From assembly GCA_029204225.1 (NCBI GenBank), contig CM055094.1, positions 22,568,657 to 22,628,656 on the forward strand: DNA of 60,000 bases, in the 5' to 3' direction. Position 1 is the first letter of the stretch. Each line of letters begins with the position of its first letter. The notes below the pieces were generated by a model. The model worked only from the letters and a program-made list of their open reading frames with translations. It searched no databases and was not told the DNA's origin. The translations under genes and the position numbers were made by a program. Of the stretch, positions 31,760 through 43,614 are shown in pieces. Source of the DNA: Diphasiastrum complanatum. Its lineage: Eukaryota; Streptophyta; Lycopodiopsida; Lycopodiales; Lycopodiaceae.

Positions 31760-33268
31760 TTGTGCTTTACTATTATAGAACCGGAGTTGTTTCAGTCTCT
31801 TCAAGGACTATATGAGTCCGATCCTTTTTTTGGAAAGTATTGGCAACAAGTACTTTCGGGGGTCGATTCATGTTTGCAAGATTCCTCAAATCAGGGAAAG
31901 ACTGAAACGGATTTCCTAATTCGAAACAGGATGTTGTTTCATAAAGGAAAGGTGTGTGTACCGGAGAATGACACTGTAAGGGCCCAAATCTTGCATGAGT
32001 GTCATGATAGTCCATGCGCAGGACATCCGGGTATACAAAGAGCACTTGACTTAGTTCGAAGGCAATTTTGGTGGCCTAAGATGAAAAGTCAGGTAGAGGT
32101 CTATGTACTTAAATGTACTAAGTGCCAGTTAAATAAAACAGAGAGGCTAAAAATCAGTGGCCTATTACATCCTTTAGATATTCCTATCGGAAAGTGGGAA
32201 AGTATATCTATGGATTTTGTGGTCGGGCTTCCACGTACAGGGAAGGGCCACGATTCGGTTTGGGTTATTGTTGACAGACTTACGAAGTTTGCTCAATTTA
32301 TCCCAACAAAAACTACTGTTAAAGCTTCAGAACTAGCTCAACTGTTTGTTGAGAAGCTTTTTCGACTGTACGGGCTGCCTTGCGATATTGTCAGTGACCG
32401 TGGCCCAAAATTCACCGGGAATTTTTGGCAAGCAGTATTTGAAAAGTTGGAAACAACTTTAAGTTTAAGTTCTACAGATCATTCAAAATCAGACGGTCAA
32501 ACGGAAAGGACCAATCAGACGATGGAGGATATGCTTCGACCATATGTGGGCCATCGGCAGTCTGATTGGGAACAGTACCTTCCACTGGTGGAATTTGCAT
32601 ATAATAGTGCAAAACATTCAGCGACCGGATTCAGCCCTTTCATGCTTATGTATGGTTTTCAACCTCGTTCACCAATTAGTGTTGGCATGAAAAACCTACG
32701 GGTGCAAGCCACAGCTGATTTCCTTGCGGATATGCAAGAAATGTTACAGCTGGCTAAAGATAGCATAAGAAGTGCCCAGGACATAGCAAGGCACTATGCT
32801 GATCTATCTCGGAAACACAAGGTATTCATGGTCAACAACTGGGTGTTTTTGAGAGTCCCTAGTCACTCTAGGGGGTTGAAAACTATTAAGTGTGCAAAGT
32901 TGGCATCTAGGTATTGCGGTCCTTTTAAGGTTATCCAAGTGATAAACAAGGTCGCATACAAACTAGAACTTTCAGCTAACGTTGGAATTCATCCTGTTTT
33001 CCACGTTAGTAAGTTGAAACCCTCGTTGGGGGTTGGGGAGACCCTGGTCCCTGTGGAAGATCTAGTGGAACTTCTTTGTGATGAGTCCATGAGTGGACCA
33101 CCTGAACCCGAGGCGATTGTTAATAGCTGGCAGAGAACTCTACGGAGTAGAGTGCTACGGGAATTTTTAGTCAGGTGGAGGGGCAAATCAGAAGAGGAGG
33201 ATACCTGGGAAAAGGAGGCTGATCTCCAAAAGAATTCTCCAAATTTTTACCTACAAGGAAAAATTTAA
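31760..33268 (+). pseudogene. Integrase with chromodomain-like C-terminus
   Basis: Open for 502 codons in the same frame as RT, separated from it by a TAG at 31757-31759. Zinc domain: HECHDSPCAGHPG then CTKCQLNK. DDE core: SMDFVVGLPRTG (Asp), VSDRGPKFTGNFW (Asp), DGQTERTNQTME (Glu). GPF/Y-type region: YCGPFKVIQVIN. Near the end, REFLVRWRGKSEEEDTWEKE has the spacing of a chromodomain, known in chromoviruses to steer integration to marked chromatin. Because of upstream stops it would not be made as part of a polyprotein. Confidence 0.9.
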
Positions 33269-33272
33269 GTTT

Positions 33273-33552
33273 AGGGGGAAGGAATGTTACATACGTATGT
33301 AACTAGCAGTAGTTCAGACCCCTAATAGTCCATTTAGTGTTGGAGGCTAAATGGCAAGGTACCCTTAGAATTAAGGGTATGTGCCCTTGGATAAGGACAG
33401 GCAAGTGACTATACCTTAGTTAGAGGTATGGAGTCACGTGACCCTTGGATAAGGGGTACCCTTAGTATTGAGGGTAGGTGCCTTAGATTAAGGTACTAGT
33501 GTCCTTGGTTAAGGGCAGGTAGGTGTCTATGCCTTGGATGGAGGTATGGAAC
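33273..33552 (+). repeat. Polypurine tract and truncated 3' LTR
   Basis: AGGGGGAAGGAA (33273-33284) precedes TGTTACATACGTATG. Similarity to the 5' LTR ends at GGTATGGAAC (33543-33552); the next base starts copia sequence. Confidence 0.9.
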
Positions 33553-34607
33553 GCTGCAGCTTCATTAGGTGCAGCAGGTTCTTCTTCAGCTCCACTCACA
33601 ATATCCATTGATCTCCCTCAACATCAAGGATATTCAGATCAGCCACATACGTGCTGCTCAGACCCCTAAGGATGCATGGGAATCCTAGCAACTCTCTACA
33701 ACATTAGAGACATTACATTCAGAATGTCTGAAGCATATAGTGTTTCGAGCCACCTCAACACCTTCAAAATCTTATGGAGCAGATGACTGCAACTGGCTCA
33801 GTTATAGAAGATTCTGATGCACTCATGACTCTATTATCGAGTCTACCTAAAGCCTATGAAAATTGGTTAATGACAATTTCTACCCAGGAGCACCTCACTC
33901 TATCAAGAGTAATCTTGCTAGGAGATCAGAAGATTAGCATCTTCCTTAGGCTCAGGATCGGATCCTCAAGCTCTGTATTCAAAAAATCAGAGGTTTAGAT
34001 CCAAGAGATCTACAAAGTCAGGCTCTACTGACAAGAAGAGCAATATGCAGTCTGGACCAAATAATGGTTCAGGATCGAATTCAAGCTCTTCTTCATTCCA
34101 ACCAGCGCAGAAACTTTTCTACAGATACTGTAAGAGGACTGGCCACGAAATCAAGTACTGGCAAACTTTGAAATACAACAACAAAAAGAAGCAGTTCCAA
34201 CAGCAAGCACATAGTGCTACGACCAGTCACTCAAATCAGCAACAACAAGAAGAAGATAAAGCAGCTTTCATGACCAAGGAGAACAACAGGATATCGATTC
34301 ATGGTACCTAGATTTCAGAGCAACTCAACACTTGACTCACCATCACGATTGGTTCAAGGACTATAAGTCATTCACCCACTCTCAAATTCTGCAACTTGGA
34401 GACAATTCATCACATACAATCGGAGGGGAAAGAACAGTCAAAGTTGAATTCAAAAGAGGTGAGGTCAAGTTGTTGTCCAATGTTCTCCACATTCCAAATC
34501 TGACCAAGAATCTACTTTTAGTTAGCAGAATCACTGATTCAGGTCGGAGGGTCGAACTCGATACGAATGGCTGCACAATTCTTGACAAATCCCGGAAGGT
34601 GCTAGCC
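33553..34607 (+). mobile_element. Copia gag-protease fragment
   Basis: In successive broken frames: AAQTPKDAWES and LLSSLPKAYENWLMTIS (gag), a degenerate zinc-knuckle YCKRTGHEIKYW that lost its first and last Cys, a Gln-rich stretch, then the protease region with LTHHHDWFKDY and LLSNVLHIPNLTKNLL. Truncated at both sides and carrying no LTR; the catalytic DSGA is obscured by a stop near 34310. It joins the chromovirus LTR on the left and a minus-strand gypsy on the right. Confidence 0.75.
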
Positions 34608-35159
34608 TACGAAAGAAGAATGAATTCGTGGAGAGGATGGGGGAGGCCTATATATAGACTTTTTTGGTCAAGAATTCACAACTACACCCAAAAATCGTCC
34701 TCAGTGTCCACAATTTCCTAGTGAGATTCACGAATTTTGAGGCACTGTTCTATGGGCCGGCGAATTCCTATAAGTGATTTTTTTGTACAAAAATGAGAGA
34801 AATGGCTGACAATACAAAAATGGATCTGATCAGAATTCGTGGAGATAACAGAGAAATCGTGGAGATTATTCTGATGCTCAGTGAATTTGCAACAAATTCT
34901 GTCAAGGAGGATCTAATGCAGAAAACTGATGTTTTTTGTTTATGGAAAGTTTGTCTCTGAGACAGAATTCATGGAGGTCAAAAATAAATCGTGCATACTA
35001 AAAAAAAGGTTAGGTGAATTCTATCTGATGAGGTTGTGAGACAAATTTTCTGAAAAGAATGATTCTTGTAGTTTTCACAGAAAAAGACTGATTGTATGTC
35101 TGATCTGATGGTATCTTGATGTTTTGAAACAAGAAAATGTGAAAGTACTGTACTTTAGG

Positions 35160-35465
35160 ACCATAAATGGATCTACAAAAGATCCACAAGAGTGATTGGA
35201 TGCTTGCTTAACAATCTATCAAAAAACTAGACACAAAAAATATGATCTAGATTGGCAATTTGACAAACAACAAGCATTAACAATCAAAAGCATTGATAAA
35301 CATTGAAATCCGAGCCCACACGTGTGTACTACAGGCTGTAGTACGGCCTTCAACCTGAGAAACAAGTAGAAATTGATTTGGTTTCATTTGGATCACAAAA
35401 ACTCAATGTGCATAGTGAACTAGCTTGAGATTGCCAATGAGCTCCAAAAATTTTCTATCTTCTCA
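35160..35465. repeat. Inserted block related to 47195-47460
   Basis: Lies within the gypsy 3' segment where copy 2 has no counterpart. It shares with 47195-47460 the order TTGCTTAA, AAAAGCAT.GAT, CACACGTGTG, TA.GGCCT, ATCACAAAAAC and TTGCCAATG. Probably a fragment of another element's LTR or leader; identity unknown. Confidence 0.5.
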
Positions 35466-35723
35466 CTATGGATAAAAACAGGGCTCATTGTACTTTCTCA
35501 GTCTGCTCCCATTGACCACAGTATCTAAAAGATTGCCTTGTAGGGTTTGGAGTTGGATATATCCGAAAGCAAATATCTTTTGAATGACATAAGGTCCTTG
35601 GCTAGAAGATTTGAGTTTTCCTTTAAAAGCTTTGGCTTGGTATAGCAGAACCTTATCTCCGACCTAAAACTCTTTGAGTTTTCAAGGATCGATCATGCCA
35701 TGTTTTTTGTCGATGTTTGTGCA

Positions 35724-36407
35724 CTTCCGAAATGACTGCTAAGAAAATTCTCTTATTAGGATTTTGGTGGCCAACTCTTTTTAAGTATACGCACACCTAC
35801 ATTAAGGCCTGTGATGTTTGTCAATGAATAAAACGATTTCAGAAGACCGACTACATGCCTTTGCACTTTGTCACAACTGATCAAGCTTTCTAAAAATAGA
35901 AAATTGATTATGTTGGATCCATTAGTCCCGCTGCTCGACACACTCAATCATGATATATCATAGTAGCCACGGATTATTGTACCAAATGGGCTGAAGTAAG
36001 AGCTGTTCGCAATGTTGACGCTCGTTCTACCGCAAAATTCCTCTATGAACAGGTTATAGTTCGTTTCGGATGTTCTCTAAAGCTTAACAGTGATAGGGGT
36101 ACACATTTTCTTAACTCTATCATAGCAGACTTCCTTTCCAAATTTTTTGTGGTACATCGCAAAAGTTCCCCATATTATCTACGCTGCAATGGCCAGGCGG
36201 AATCCACCAACAAAATCTTATGTGGTATTCTCACCAAAACCGTCGAGTCCAACCGATCTGATTGGGAGCTAAGACTTCATGTTACTTTATGGGCCTACCG
36301 CACTACCCCGAAGCGAGCCACATGCTTAGCCCCTTTTCAGCTAGTATATGGCCAAGAAGCCGTTATGCTTGTAGAATTCCATATTCCATCCCTTTCGAGT
36401 AGCCTAT
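35724..36407 (+). pseudogene. Integrase core of the gypsy, in inverted orientation
   Basis: Plus frames read TAKKILLLGFWWPTLFKYTH, CDVCQ (zinc domain end), then YVGSISPAARH, NSDRGTHFLN (catalytic Asp), RCNGQAESTN (catalytic Glu), YGQEAVMLVEFHIPSL. Stops occur at 35827, near 35892 and 35950. It corresponds to about 8290-8957 of copy 2, where the orientation agrees with the rest of the element. Confidence 0.8.
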
Positions 36408-36912
36408 CTGCTCCAATAACTTTGTGAGTGAGGGAGATGACAGAGGGTATTTCACCTTTAGTAAGACAACGTTGGATAATTCCATCGAACCCTTGTTTGT
36501 AAAGGTTAACGTATAAGGTTTGGTTTTGAGGACCAACGCACATTGTTCGGGTTTAGATAAGGATGGATCCATCTGTCCTCCTGAAGTTAAATATTCTGTG
36601 ATTTCCTTGGCCCAAACAGGGGTAGAGTCAACCTAAAACAAGATGGCATTGGGTAAATCATCGTTGACGCCTTGATCTAGGGTGGGTAGATTAGGGATTT
36701 GAGATAGATGGTCTACTAAAAAATTTTGAACTCCTTTTTGAACCACGATCCTAAACTCAAATTCTCGCAGTAATAGGATCCATCGAGTGAGATGACCAGT
36801 TGTGCAAGTCTTGTTGATGAGATATAAGAGTGCTTGATAATCAGTGAAGAAGGCAAAATCTTTTTCCAGAAGATAATGGCAAAACTTCTGAATCACATAT
36901 ACCATTGCCAAA
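36408..36912 (-). pseudogene. RNase H C-terminal half and integrase start, minus-strand gypsy
   Basis: From 36911 downwards: AMVYVIQKFCHYLLEKDFAF, FFTDYQALLYLINK, VQNFLVDHLSQIPNL, ending in the zinc-domain start SLTHKVIGAD at 36408. Collinear with 7770-8280 of copy 2. Confidence 0.8.
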
Positions 36913-36914
36913 GT

Positions 36915-37166
36915 AGTTAAAATAGCAATGATCGACTTATACAGTGCTTTCTTATTTCGACGGCACCACGTGTGCTTAGTTCTAGAGTTATTGGGCCATC
37001 TTTCTTTTACGAGCCCTTTGAGTGCTTTTAAGCAACTTATCTTTGTACTTACTCATTAGTTGAAATATACAGTTTGTGGAGAGAAATTCTTTTGTCTTGT
37101 CTTATTGCACTTGACGTTGTGTTGTGGTGATTGATCCGGTCGGATTTTTAAACTGTTTTCTTAACT
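36915..37166 (+). repeat. Short LTR with AGTTAA...TTAACT ends
   Basis: 252 bases starting AGTTAAAATAGCAATG and ending TTTTCTTAACT directly before a PBS. The ends form a perfect 6-bp inverted repeat but are AG...CT rather than TG...CA. The same left end follows a polypurine tract at 13014 (minus). A partial copy is at 5080-5170. Confidence 0.65.
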
Positions 37167-37179
37167 TGGTATCAGAGCC
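37167..37179 (+). other. Primer-binding site
   Basis: TGGTATCAGAGCC immediately after the LTR, complementary to initiator tRNA-Met. Confidence 0.85.
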
Positions 37180-38415
37180 CTTGGTGGCTACAATCACTGG
37201 ACAAGAACAGAGAGCTGCGAATTCATGACAGTTTGTTGGCTAGGAAGCACAAAAACGAGTCTGTGGAGATTCGTGGAATGGCTCAAAACTGTAAAAAGGA
37301 TTCAAAAACAGGGAATTGTCGGTTGAATCAGAAAGGAAGCAAAGATTGAAGCTGAAAATTCTTCTGGAGGGTTGCTTGGCATTTGCGATTGGTTTGAATC
37401 CAATCAAACACCGTTTGAAGAGCAGTTTGGTGCAAAAGATTGCTTGTTTTAAGCGACCTCAGAGGAATAGGTAGCTGCTCAAAGAAATTCTCAAACAGAT
37501 CAGATAAAGTCCAAAGAATAGTTGTTCTTCACTCAGCTAGGATTTTGAGCTAAACAATGGTGAATCTCTCCAGTTTCTGAACCTTGTTTGGATCTGTAAC
37601 CATCAACAGAGAGGCACCCAGCTAGTGCGACCTGGCTATTAAGCAGCCGTAGTGGGCCGTGGATCTAGGAGAGAATATGAAGACAACCATAGCTGAAACT
37701 GTGGCTAGAATCCATAGCCAAGAAACGAGGTGAAGGAAGAAGGAGGTGCTCGGGGTAGCACCGCTCGGCCAGTGCGAGCAGGAGGCTAGAGAATGCAGGG
37801 AGGCGGTTTAGCGCGCAATTCCGATGAGGTTCGTTGGATTGACTAGAAAATCAATCTATGGTAGAGATTGACCATGGAGAATCAACTATAGGCCGTCAGA
37901 TTGAAACTAATGGTGGAGATGGGCTTTGAAAGGGCCCTGAAGTGCTGAAAGGCAAAATAGGCCTTCCTTTTATAAAAAAATTTCAATCTGAAGTAAGAGT
38001 TGGGTCCTGACTTTTGTGAAGAGTGAAGTCTTTTCAAGGTGAAAAGACAGTTCAAAAACTCAAATGCCCTTATTTTCACCTCCTTTAGCCTATTTTGGCC
38101 AAACGAAAGGCTATAGCCTCCAAACGAAAGGCACCCTGACTGTATCTACAAGTATGGTATGCCAAAACAGAGTGATTGCCACGGAGAAAGTGGTCTGAGC
38201 GCACCAAAAGTGATTTCACCATTCCACTGGGCACGTAGTTGGGAGTTGGTGACGGAAAGCATTTCGGAAAGCGACGCCAGTTTGGCTTTCAATTTGGCGA
38301 AAGAGCGGTGGGTGGCCTAGTAAGCCAAAAAATTGCAGGTCATTATTATTGATTTCTGACATCACGGTTGGCTTCGGCATACACTTTATAGCCTACAAGT
38401 GGAGTTTCAAGCAGT
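37180..38415 (+). other. Leader between PBS and copia B gag
   Basis: No supported coding. Purine-rich mixed sequence including a short doubled motif AAACGAAAGGC near 38101-38131. It may not all belong to the same element as the gag that follows: the LTR at 36915 and the 3' LTR start at 43060 do not match, so a junction between two elements should lie in this stretch or nearby. Confidence 0.4.
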
Positions 38416-41400
38416 TTGGAGATGGCAAACATCAATGAGGCAATTTTGGGCGATGCAAGCAAACTTGATGGGGCTTCTAACTACAACATCTGGAAATTCA
38501 AAATGAAGAGCATTTTGATGGAGAAAGATTTGTGGGAGATCATGGCAGGTATTGAAGTCCGGCCAAATACCACTCTAGGTGACATGAGGGCCTTTGATAA
38601 AAAGGTGCAGAGAGCATTGTCCTTGATCAATCTTTCAGTGAAAGACCATGTGATCACTCATATAAGTAATGCCACGACAGCTAGGGGAGCTTGGGAACCT
38701 CTTAGAATGCAATTTCAAACTTGCAATCTAGCTCGGGCCATGTTTTTGAAGTCGAGATTGAACGCAATAAGGATGGAAGAAAGTGAATCAGGATCTTTCT
38801 TCACCAGGATAAAGGAACTGAGAGATCAACTTGTGGCGATTGTAGAACCAATCAGGGATGTTGAATTGGTACATACCACAATGAGCGGTGTCTTGGAAGG
38901 TCTATAGATGTTTGTGAGCGGCATTGCTTTCGAGGGAGAGGTTGCCTACTTTTGAATACTTCCACGGAATTATATTGCAAGAAGAGCAGCGTTGCAAAGT
39001 GGTGAAGTCAAGGCAAACCCTACAGGAGGATCAAGCCTTGCTTGCTAAAGGCAAGCAGAAAGGATGGAAAAGGATTCCTAAGAAATCCAAGGATGATGAC
39101 GATGAGGGAGAATCATCATCCAAAGGGAAAAAGAAAAAGAAAGACAAATGTTACTATTGCCACAAACCGGGTCATTGGGCACGCGAGTGTTACAAGAAGA
39201 AAGCGGACATAAAGACGGGAAAAGTGACTCAACAAAGAAACATTGCCGAAGATGATGGAGAAGATGACGAGACAAGTGTCTTCTCATCGGCATTGGCATT
39301 CCAAGTTGATGATGGTGCCAGATGGTTCATAGATTCAGGCGCCACAAGGCATATGACCAGGAAACGTGATTGGTTTGGAAAATTCTCACCAATCTATGAT
39401 GGGGATAAGGTCACTCAAGCCAATGAAGAGGAATGTCAGATACAAGGTGTGGGCAATGTACCTGTGCAGTTTCCTGATGGTAAAATCAAGAACATCCCTA
39501 ATGTGCTTTATGTTCATGGACTCAAAAAGAGTTTGCTTTCTATTGGTGTAATGGCAAATCAACATCTTAAGGTTGAATTTGTCAAGGATGGATGCCTTAT
39601 GAGGGATATAAACCACAACCATAAAGTGGTGACGAAGGGTTATAGAGATAGTAATTGTGGCCTTTATAAATTGGATGCTGCAAAACCAAGAGAATATGGT
39701 TTGGTTATCTCAACAACATCTCAATCTGAGTAGTGGAACAGAAGACTTGGTCATTTGAACTATGGGAGCTTGAGATTGATGGCGAAGCTGAAGATGGTAA
39801 TAGGGTTACTGGCATTGCAGGATGATCATCATGCAATATGTGAAGGATGCGTCATGAGAAAGCATCACAGGGAGACATTCACGAAAGGTGGAGCTGCAAG
39901 AGCTAAGAAACCACTGGAACTCATTCACAGCGACCTGTGCAGCCCAATGAAGACCATGTCATTGGGGAAAGCATATTAATTTATGACTTTTATAGATGAT
40001 TACTCTAGGAGGACATGGATTTATTTCTTGAAGAAGAAATTTGACACTTTTGCTCGCTTCAAGGAGTTCAAGACTTTGGTAGAGAACCAACTGGATGCAC
40101 ACATGAAAGTGCTAAGATCTGATAGAGGGGGCAAATACAAATCTGATGATTTTGAGGACTTTTGCAAAGAACACGGCATCAAAAGACAATTCACACAGTC
40201 ACACACGCCGCATAGTAATGGTATAGCTGAAAGGAAAAACGGGACTATTATGGAGAGTGCACGCTCCATGATGAAACAAATAGGCTTGACTGATTCACTT
40301 TGGTCAAAAGCGTGCAGTGCGGCAATGTTCTTGCAAAACAGGAGCCCTACAGCTGCGGTTCCAAATGTGACTCCCGAAGAAGCATATACTAGAATAAAGC
40401 CAAAAATTGACAAGTTTCGTGTCATTGGATGTAAGGCCTATGTACATGTGCCAAAGGAGGAGCGAAAGAAACTTGATGCCAAAGCAATCAAGTGTATCTT
40501 CGTCGGTTATGATGAGAGGACAAAAGCTTACAGGTGTTTTGATCTTGTAATGAATAAGATTCACATTAGCAAAGATGTGATCTTTGATTAAACGCATAGG
40601 TATGAAGATGAAGACCATGCAAGTTGTGAAAGCATCAAAAGACTTCCCACAATTTTGGAGGAAGAAGATGAAGAAGATGCTCCACAAGATGATGCACGTG
40701 AAGACGAGAGTCGAGAGGGCGAGTATGAAAGGATACCACCTATTCAAGAGCCTAGGGGGAGGTACTTGCCAATAGGAGCAATAAAGGAGAAACCGGTTGG
40801 AGGTAAGAGACATTACTTAGACACTCCTTGGGATACATACTCTCCACGTAGTGTATCACCTGAATCTAAGATACCAAAATGGTATGAAAAGATCACGAAG
40901 GACGCAAAGCTAAATCAACCAAGATCTAGCACACAAGGTGAAGTGAGAAGATCAACGTGGAAAAGGAAGTCTCCCGATCATTATCATGTGAACTATGTCC
41001 TAATGACTGACATTTTGAAGTGTCGAGAGCCATCAACCTTTGATGAGGCAAAAGATCACAAAGAGTGGCAAAGGGCAATGGAAGAGGAGATAGAATCCAT
41101 CCACAGGCATGATACATGGGAGGTGGTTGATCTACCACTTGGAAATAAACACATTGACAACAAATGGGTGTTTAGAACAAAGTTTCATGCGGATGGCACG
41201 ATAGCAAAGTATAAGGCATGCCTAGTAGTGAAGGGTTATGAGCAAAGCAAAGGAATTGACTATGAAGAGACATTTGCTCCAGCGGCTAAGTGGACTACAC
41301 TACGCCTTATCATTGCCTTAGCATCTCATTTTGGGTGGAAGATCCATCAAATGGATGTGAAGTCCGCATTTTTGAATGGTGACTTAGAGGAAGAAGTTTA

Positions 41401-41920
41401 CATGGTCCAATCGCAGGGCTTCATGGCAAAAGAGCAAGAACAGAAGGTATGTAAACTACACAAAGCACTTTATGGCCTTAAGCAAGCGCCACGCGCATGG
41501 TATGGACGCATTGATGGTTACTTTCTTTCTCATGGGTTTGTAAGAACATATTCAGATCCAAACCTTTATGTTCTTATAAATGATGACAACATTGCCTTGA
41601 TTGTACTTTACGTTGATGATATCATTATCACGGGCAATGATGAGAACCTCACTCGTTCTATCAAAGCCAACTTATGCAAGCAGTTTGAGATGACAGATTT
41701 AGATCTTATGCACTATTGCTTGGGTGTCGAAGTATGGTAAACGGGCAGTGATATCAGGTTATGTCAAAACAAGTATGTGGGCAAGATATTGGAGAGATTT
41801 CACATGACAGAGTGCAAACCTTCCATCACCCCTTGCGAAGCTGGTAAAAAATTATCTCGTATTGATGATAGTGCACATGTTGACGCTACTCTATTTTGTC
41901 AGCTAGTTTGCATGCACATT
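38416..41920 (+). pseudogene. Copia B gag-protease-integrase-RT
   Basis: Gag from an ATG at 38416 (or 38422): KLDGASNYNIWKFKMKSILM; TAG at 38905-38907 and a frameshift. Zinc knuckle CYYCHKPGHWAREC (about 39150-39191). Protease WFIDSGATRHMT (about 39324-39359). Integrase zinc part NRRLGHLNYGSL, CEGCVMRKHH; core IHSDLCSPM, LRSDRGGKY, NGIAERKNGTIM (DDE). RT: FRTKFHADGTIAKYKACLVV, LYGLKQAPRAWY, catalytic YVDD at 41609-41620, stop at 41738-41740, KYVGKILERFHMTECKP. The reading is lost at about 41918. Isolated stops at 39731, 39977 and 40589 are the main damage. Confidence 0.9.
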
Positions 41921-42670
41921 TTCAGAGGTGTAATGATTCTGTCCTATGGCTTCCATGAAGTTTGGTTAGGATTGGACACCATTAAGGGTCTTAAAAAGGC
42001 AACAAATAGTGTAGTTTTGAGGTTTTTTTTAGCATGAATAACTCTCAATAGGTGGTTTGAACCTGCTTCATTTTTTACAAGCTGAAGCTTTTGTAGCTTG
42101 TTGTGCAAAGATCTTAGCCAAGTATTTTGGGAGTTTGGATCCATTCAGAGCTTTATGTTCCGAGAATTAAGAAGAATCTTCTTTCGGTTTCAACTATTTG
42201 AAGCAAGGACTAGTTGTTGATTCAAAGAAGATAAGTGTCTTGTCAAGGATCCTAAAAGATCACTCTTGATTATTGTTTCGGGAACAAGGCATGCTGGCTT
42301 ATTCATTATGGATATCTATGAGCGACGAATTCCCTCTACATGTCTTGTTGCTTCTACATCACAATCATTGGAGTTGGCTGAATTGTGACACGCAAGGTTT
42401 GGGCATCTCAGCTTTGCAAGTTTGAAGAAGCTGAAGACATTTAATATGGTGGAAGATTTTTCTACATGGTATTAGAGCTACCGGATCTGCAGCAAGCTTG
42501 TATGCTGGCGCCCTACCAGAAGAGGAGCTTCTCTGTTTTTTGTTGTGAAATTTCAGCATCCTGCTGATCTTTTCAAGTGGAGTTTGGATCAGCTTTTGTC
42601 TCTCTTTTCAGGTTGAAGGAGGGCACCCAACAGATATCTTCAAGGAACAAGAAGTCATGGACTAGTTTTT
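41918..42670 (+). mobile_element. Foreign copia fragments inside copia B (protease tail, GAG-pre-integrase, LTR end with PBS)
   Basis: Contains, in broken frames, VPRIKKNLLSVSTI with KQGLVVDSKKISVLSR (protease C-terminal region), then HARFGHLSFASLKKLKTFNM (GAG-pre-integrase; the initial Trp is TGA), then TCTACATGGTATTAGAGCT (about 42462-42480), which reads as an LTR end plus PBS with one mismatch. These pieces cannot belong between RT and RNase H of copia B. The first part (41918-42090) is unassigned. Confidence 0.65.
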
Positions 42671-43022
42671 CCTGCTTGTGATGATGCATGTTTGGTTGGT
42701 TTTAGAGACTCGGATTGGGGTGGAGATCAAGACACTAGATGCTCTACAAGTGGACATTGCTTTTTCTGTGGAAATTCTGCAATTTTGTGGTCAAGTAAAA
42801 AGCAGCCCACTGTTGCTACTTCTAGTGAGGCAGAATATAGAGCACATCGAGATCCATTGTCACTTTGTTCGAGAGAGACTTCATGATACCGACATTTTAC
42901 TTGTATATTGTCCTACGGAGGATAATATTGCGGACCTCTTCACTAAGGCGTTGCCTAGAGTCAGATTTGAAGCTTTATGCAAAGCTTTAAATTTAATACC
43001 ACGTGGTGGTTTTATTACATAG
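42671..43022 (+). pseudogene. Copia B RNase H, internally deleted
   Basis: Starts LVGFRDSDWGGDQDTRCSTS and runs to SSKKQPTVATSSEAEYRA, then shifts frame directly to HIEIHCHFVRERLHDTDILL and DNIADLFTKALPRVRF. The WLR...DNQSAI part that contains an active-site Asp is missing, about 45 residues. Stop TAG at 43020-43022. The polypurine tract AAGGAGGG is at 43052-43059. Confidence 0.8.
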
Positions 43023-43059
43023 TCAAGATTTCAATTTTTGCATTGTCATTTAAGGAGGG

Positions 43060-43614
<555 letters not shown>

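Larger units (their letters stand above)
27303..33552 (+). mobile_element. Ty3/gypsy chromovirus, 3' LTR truncated, protease absent
   Basis: 5' LTR (27303-28380), PBS for initiator Met tRNA (28381-28393), leader, gag, RT, RNase H, integrase with chromodomain-like C-terminus, polypurine tract (33273-33284), then only the first 268 bases of the 3' LTR before a copia fragment. Gag zinc knuckle and RT are separated by only 18 bases, so the protease region is missing. Pol shows three in-frame stops but no frameshift. Confidence 0.9.
34608..36912 (-). mobile_element. Minus-strand gypsy (family of copies 1 and 2) with inverted integrase core
   Basis: Reading downwards: RNase H and integrase start (36912-36408), then a plus-strand integrase core (35724-36407), then minus-strand integrase C-terminus (35723-35470), an unrelated block (about 35160-35465), and the TATA-bearing 3' segment (to 34608). 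All parts align to 5351-9905. The TATA is at 34648-34657. The left side ends against copia; the right side is interrupted by an LTR at 36915. Confidence 0.8.

Noticed and set aside
27303-33552. Endogenous virus of the caulimovirid type
   Set aside because: RT, integrase and LTR/PBS structure are those of a Ty3/gypsy chromovirus; caulimovirids have no integrase or LTRs.
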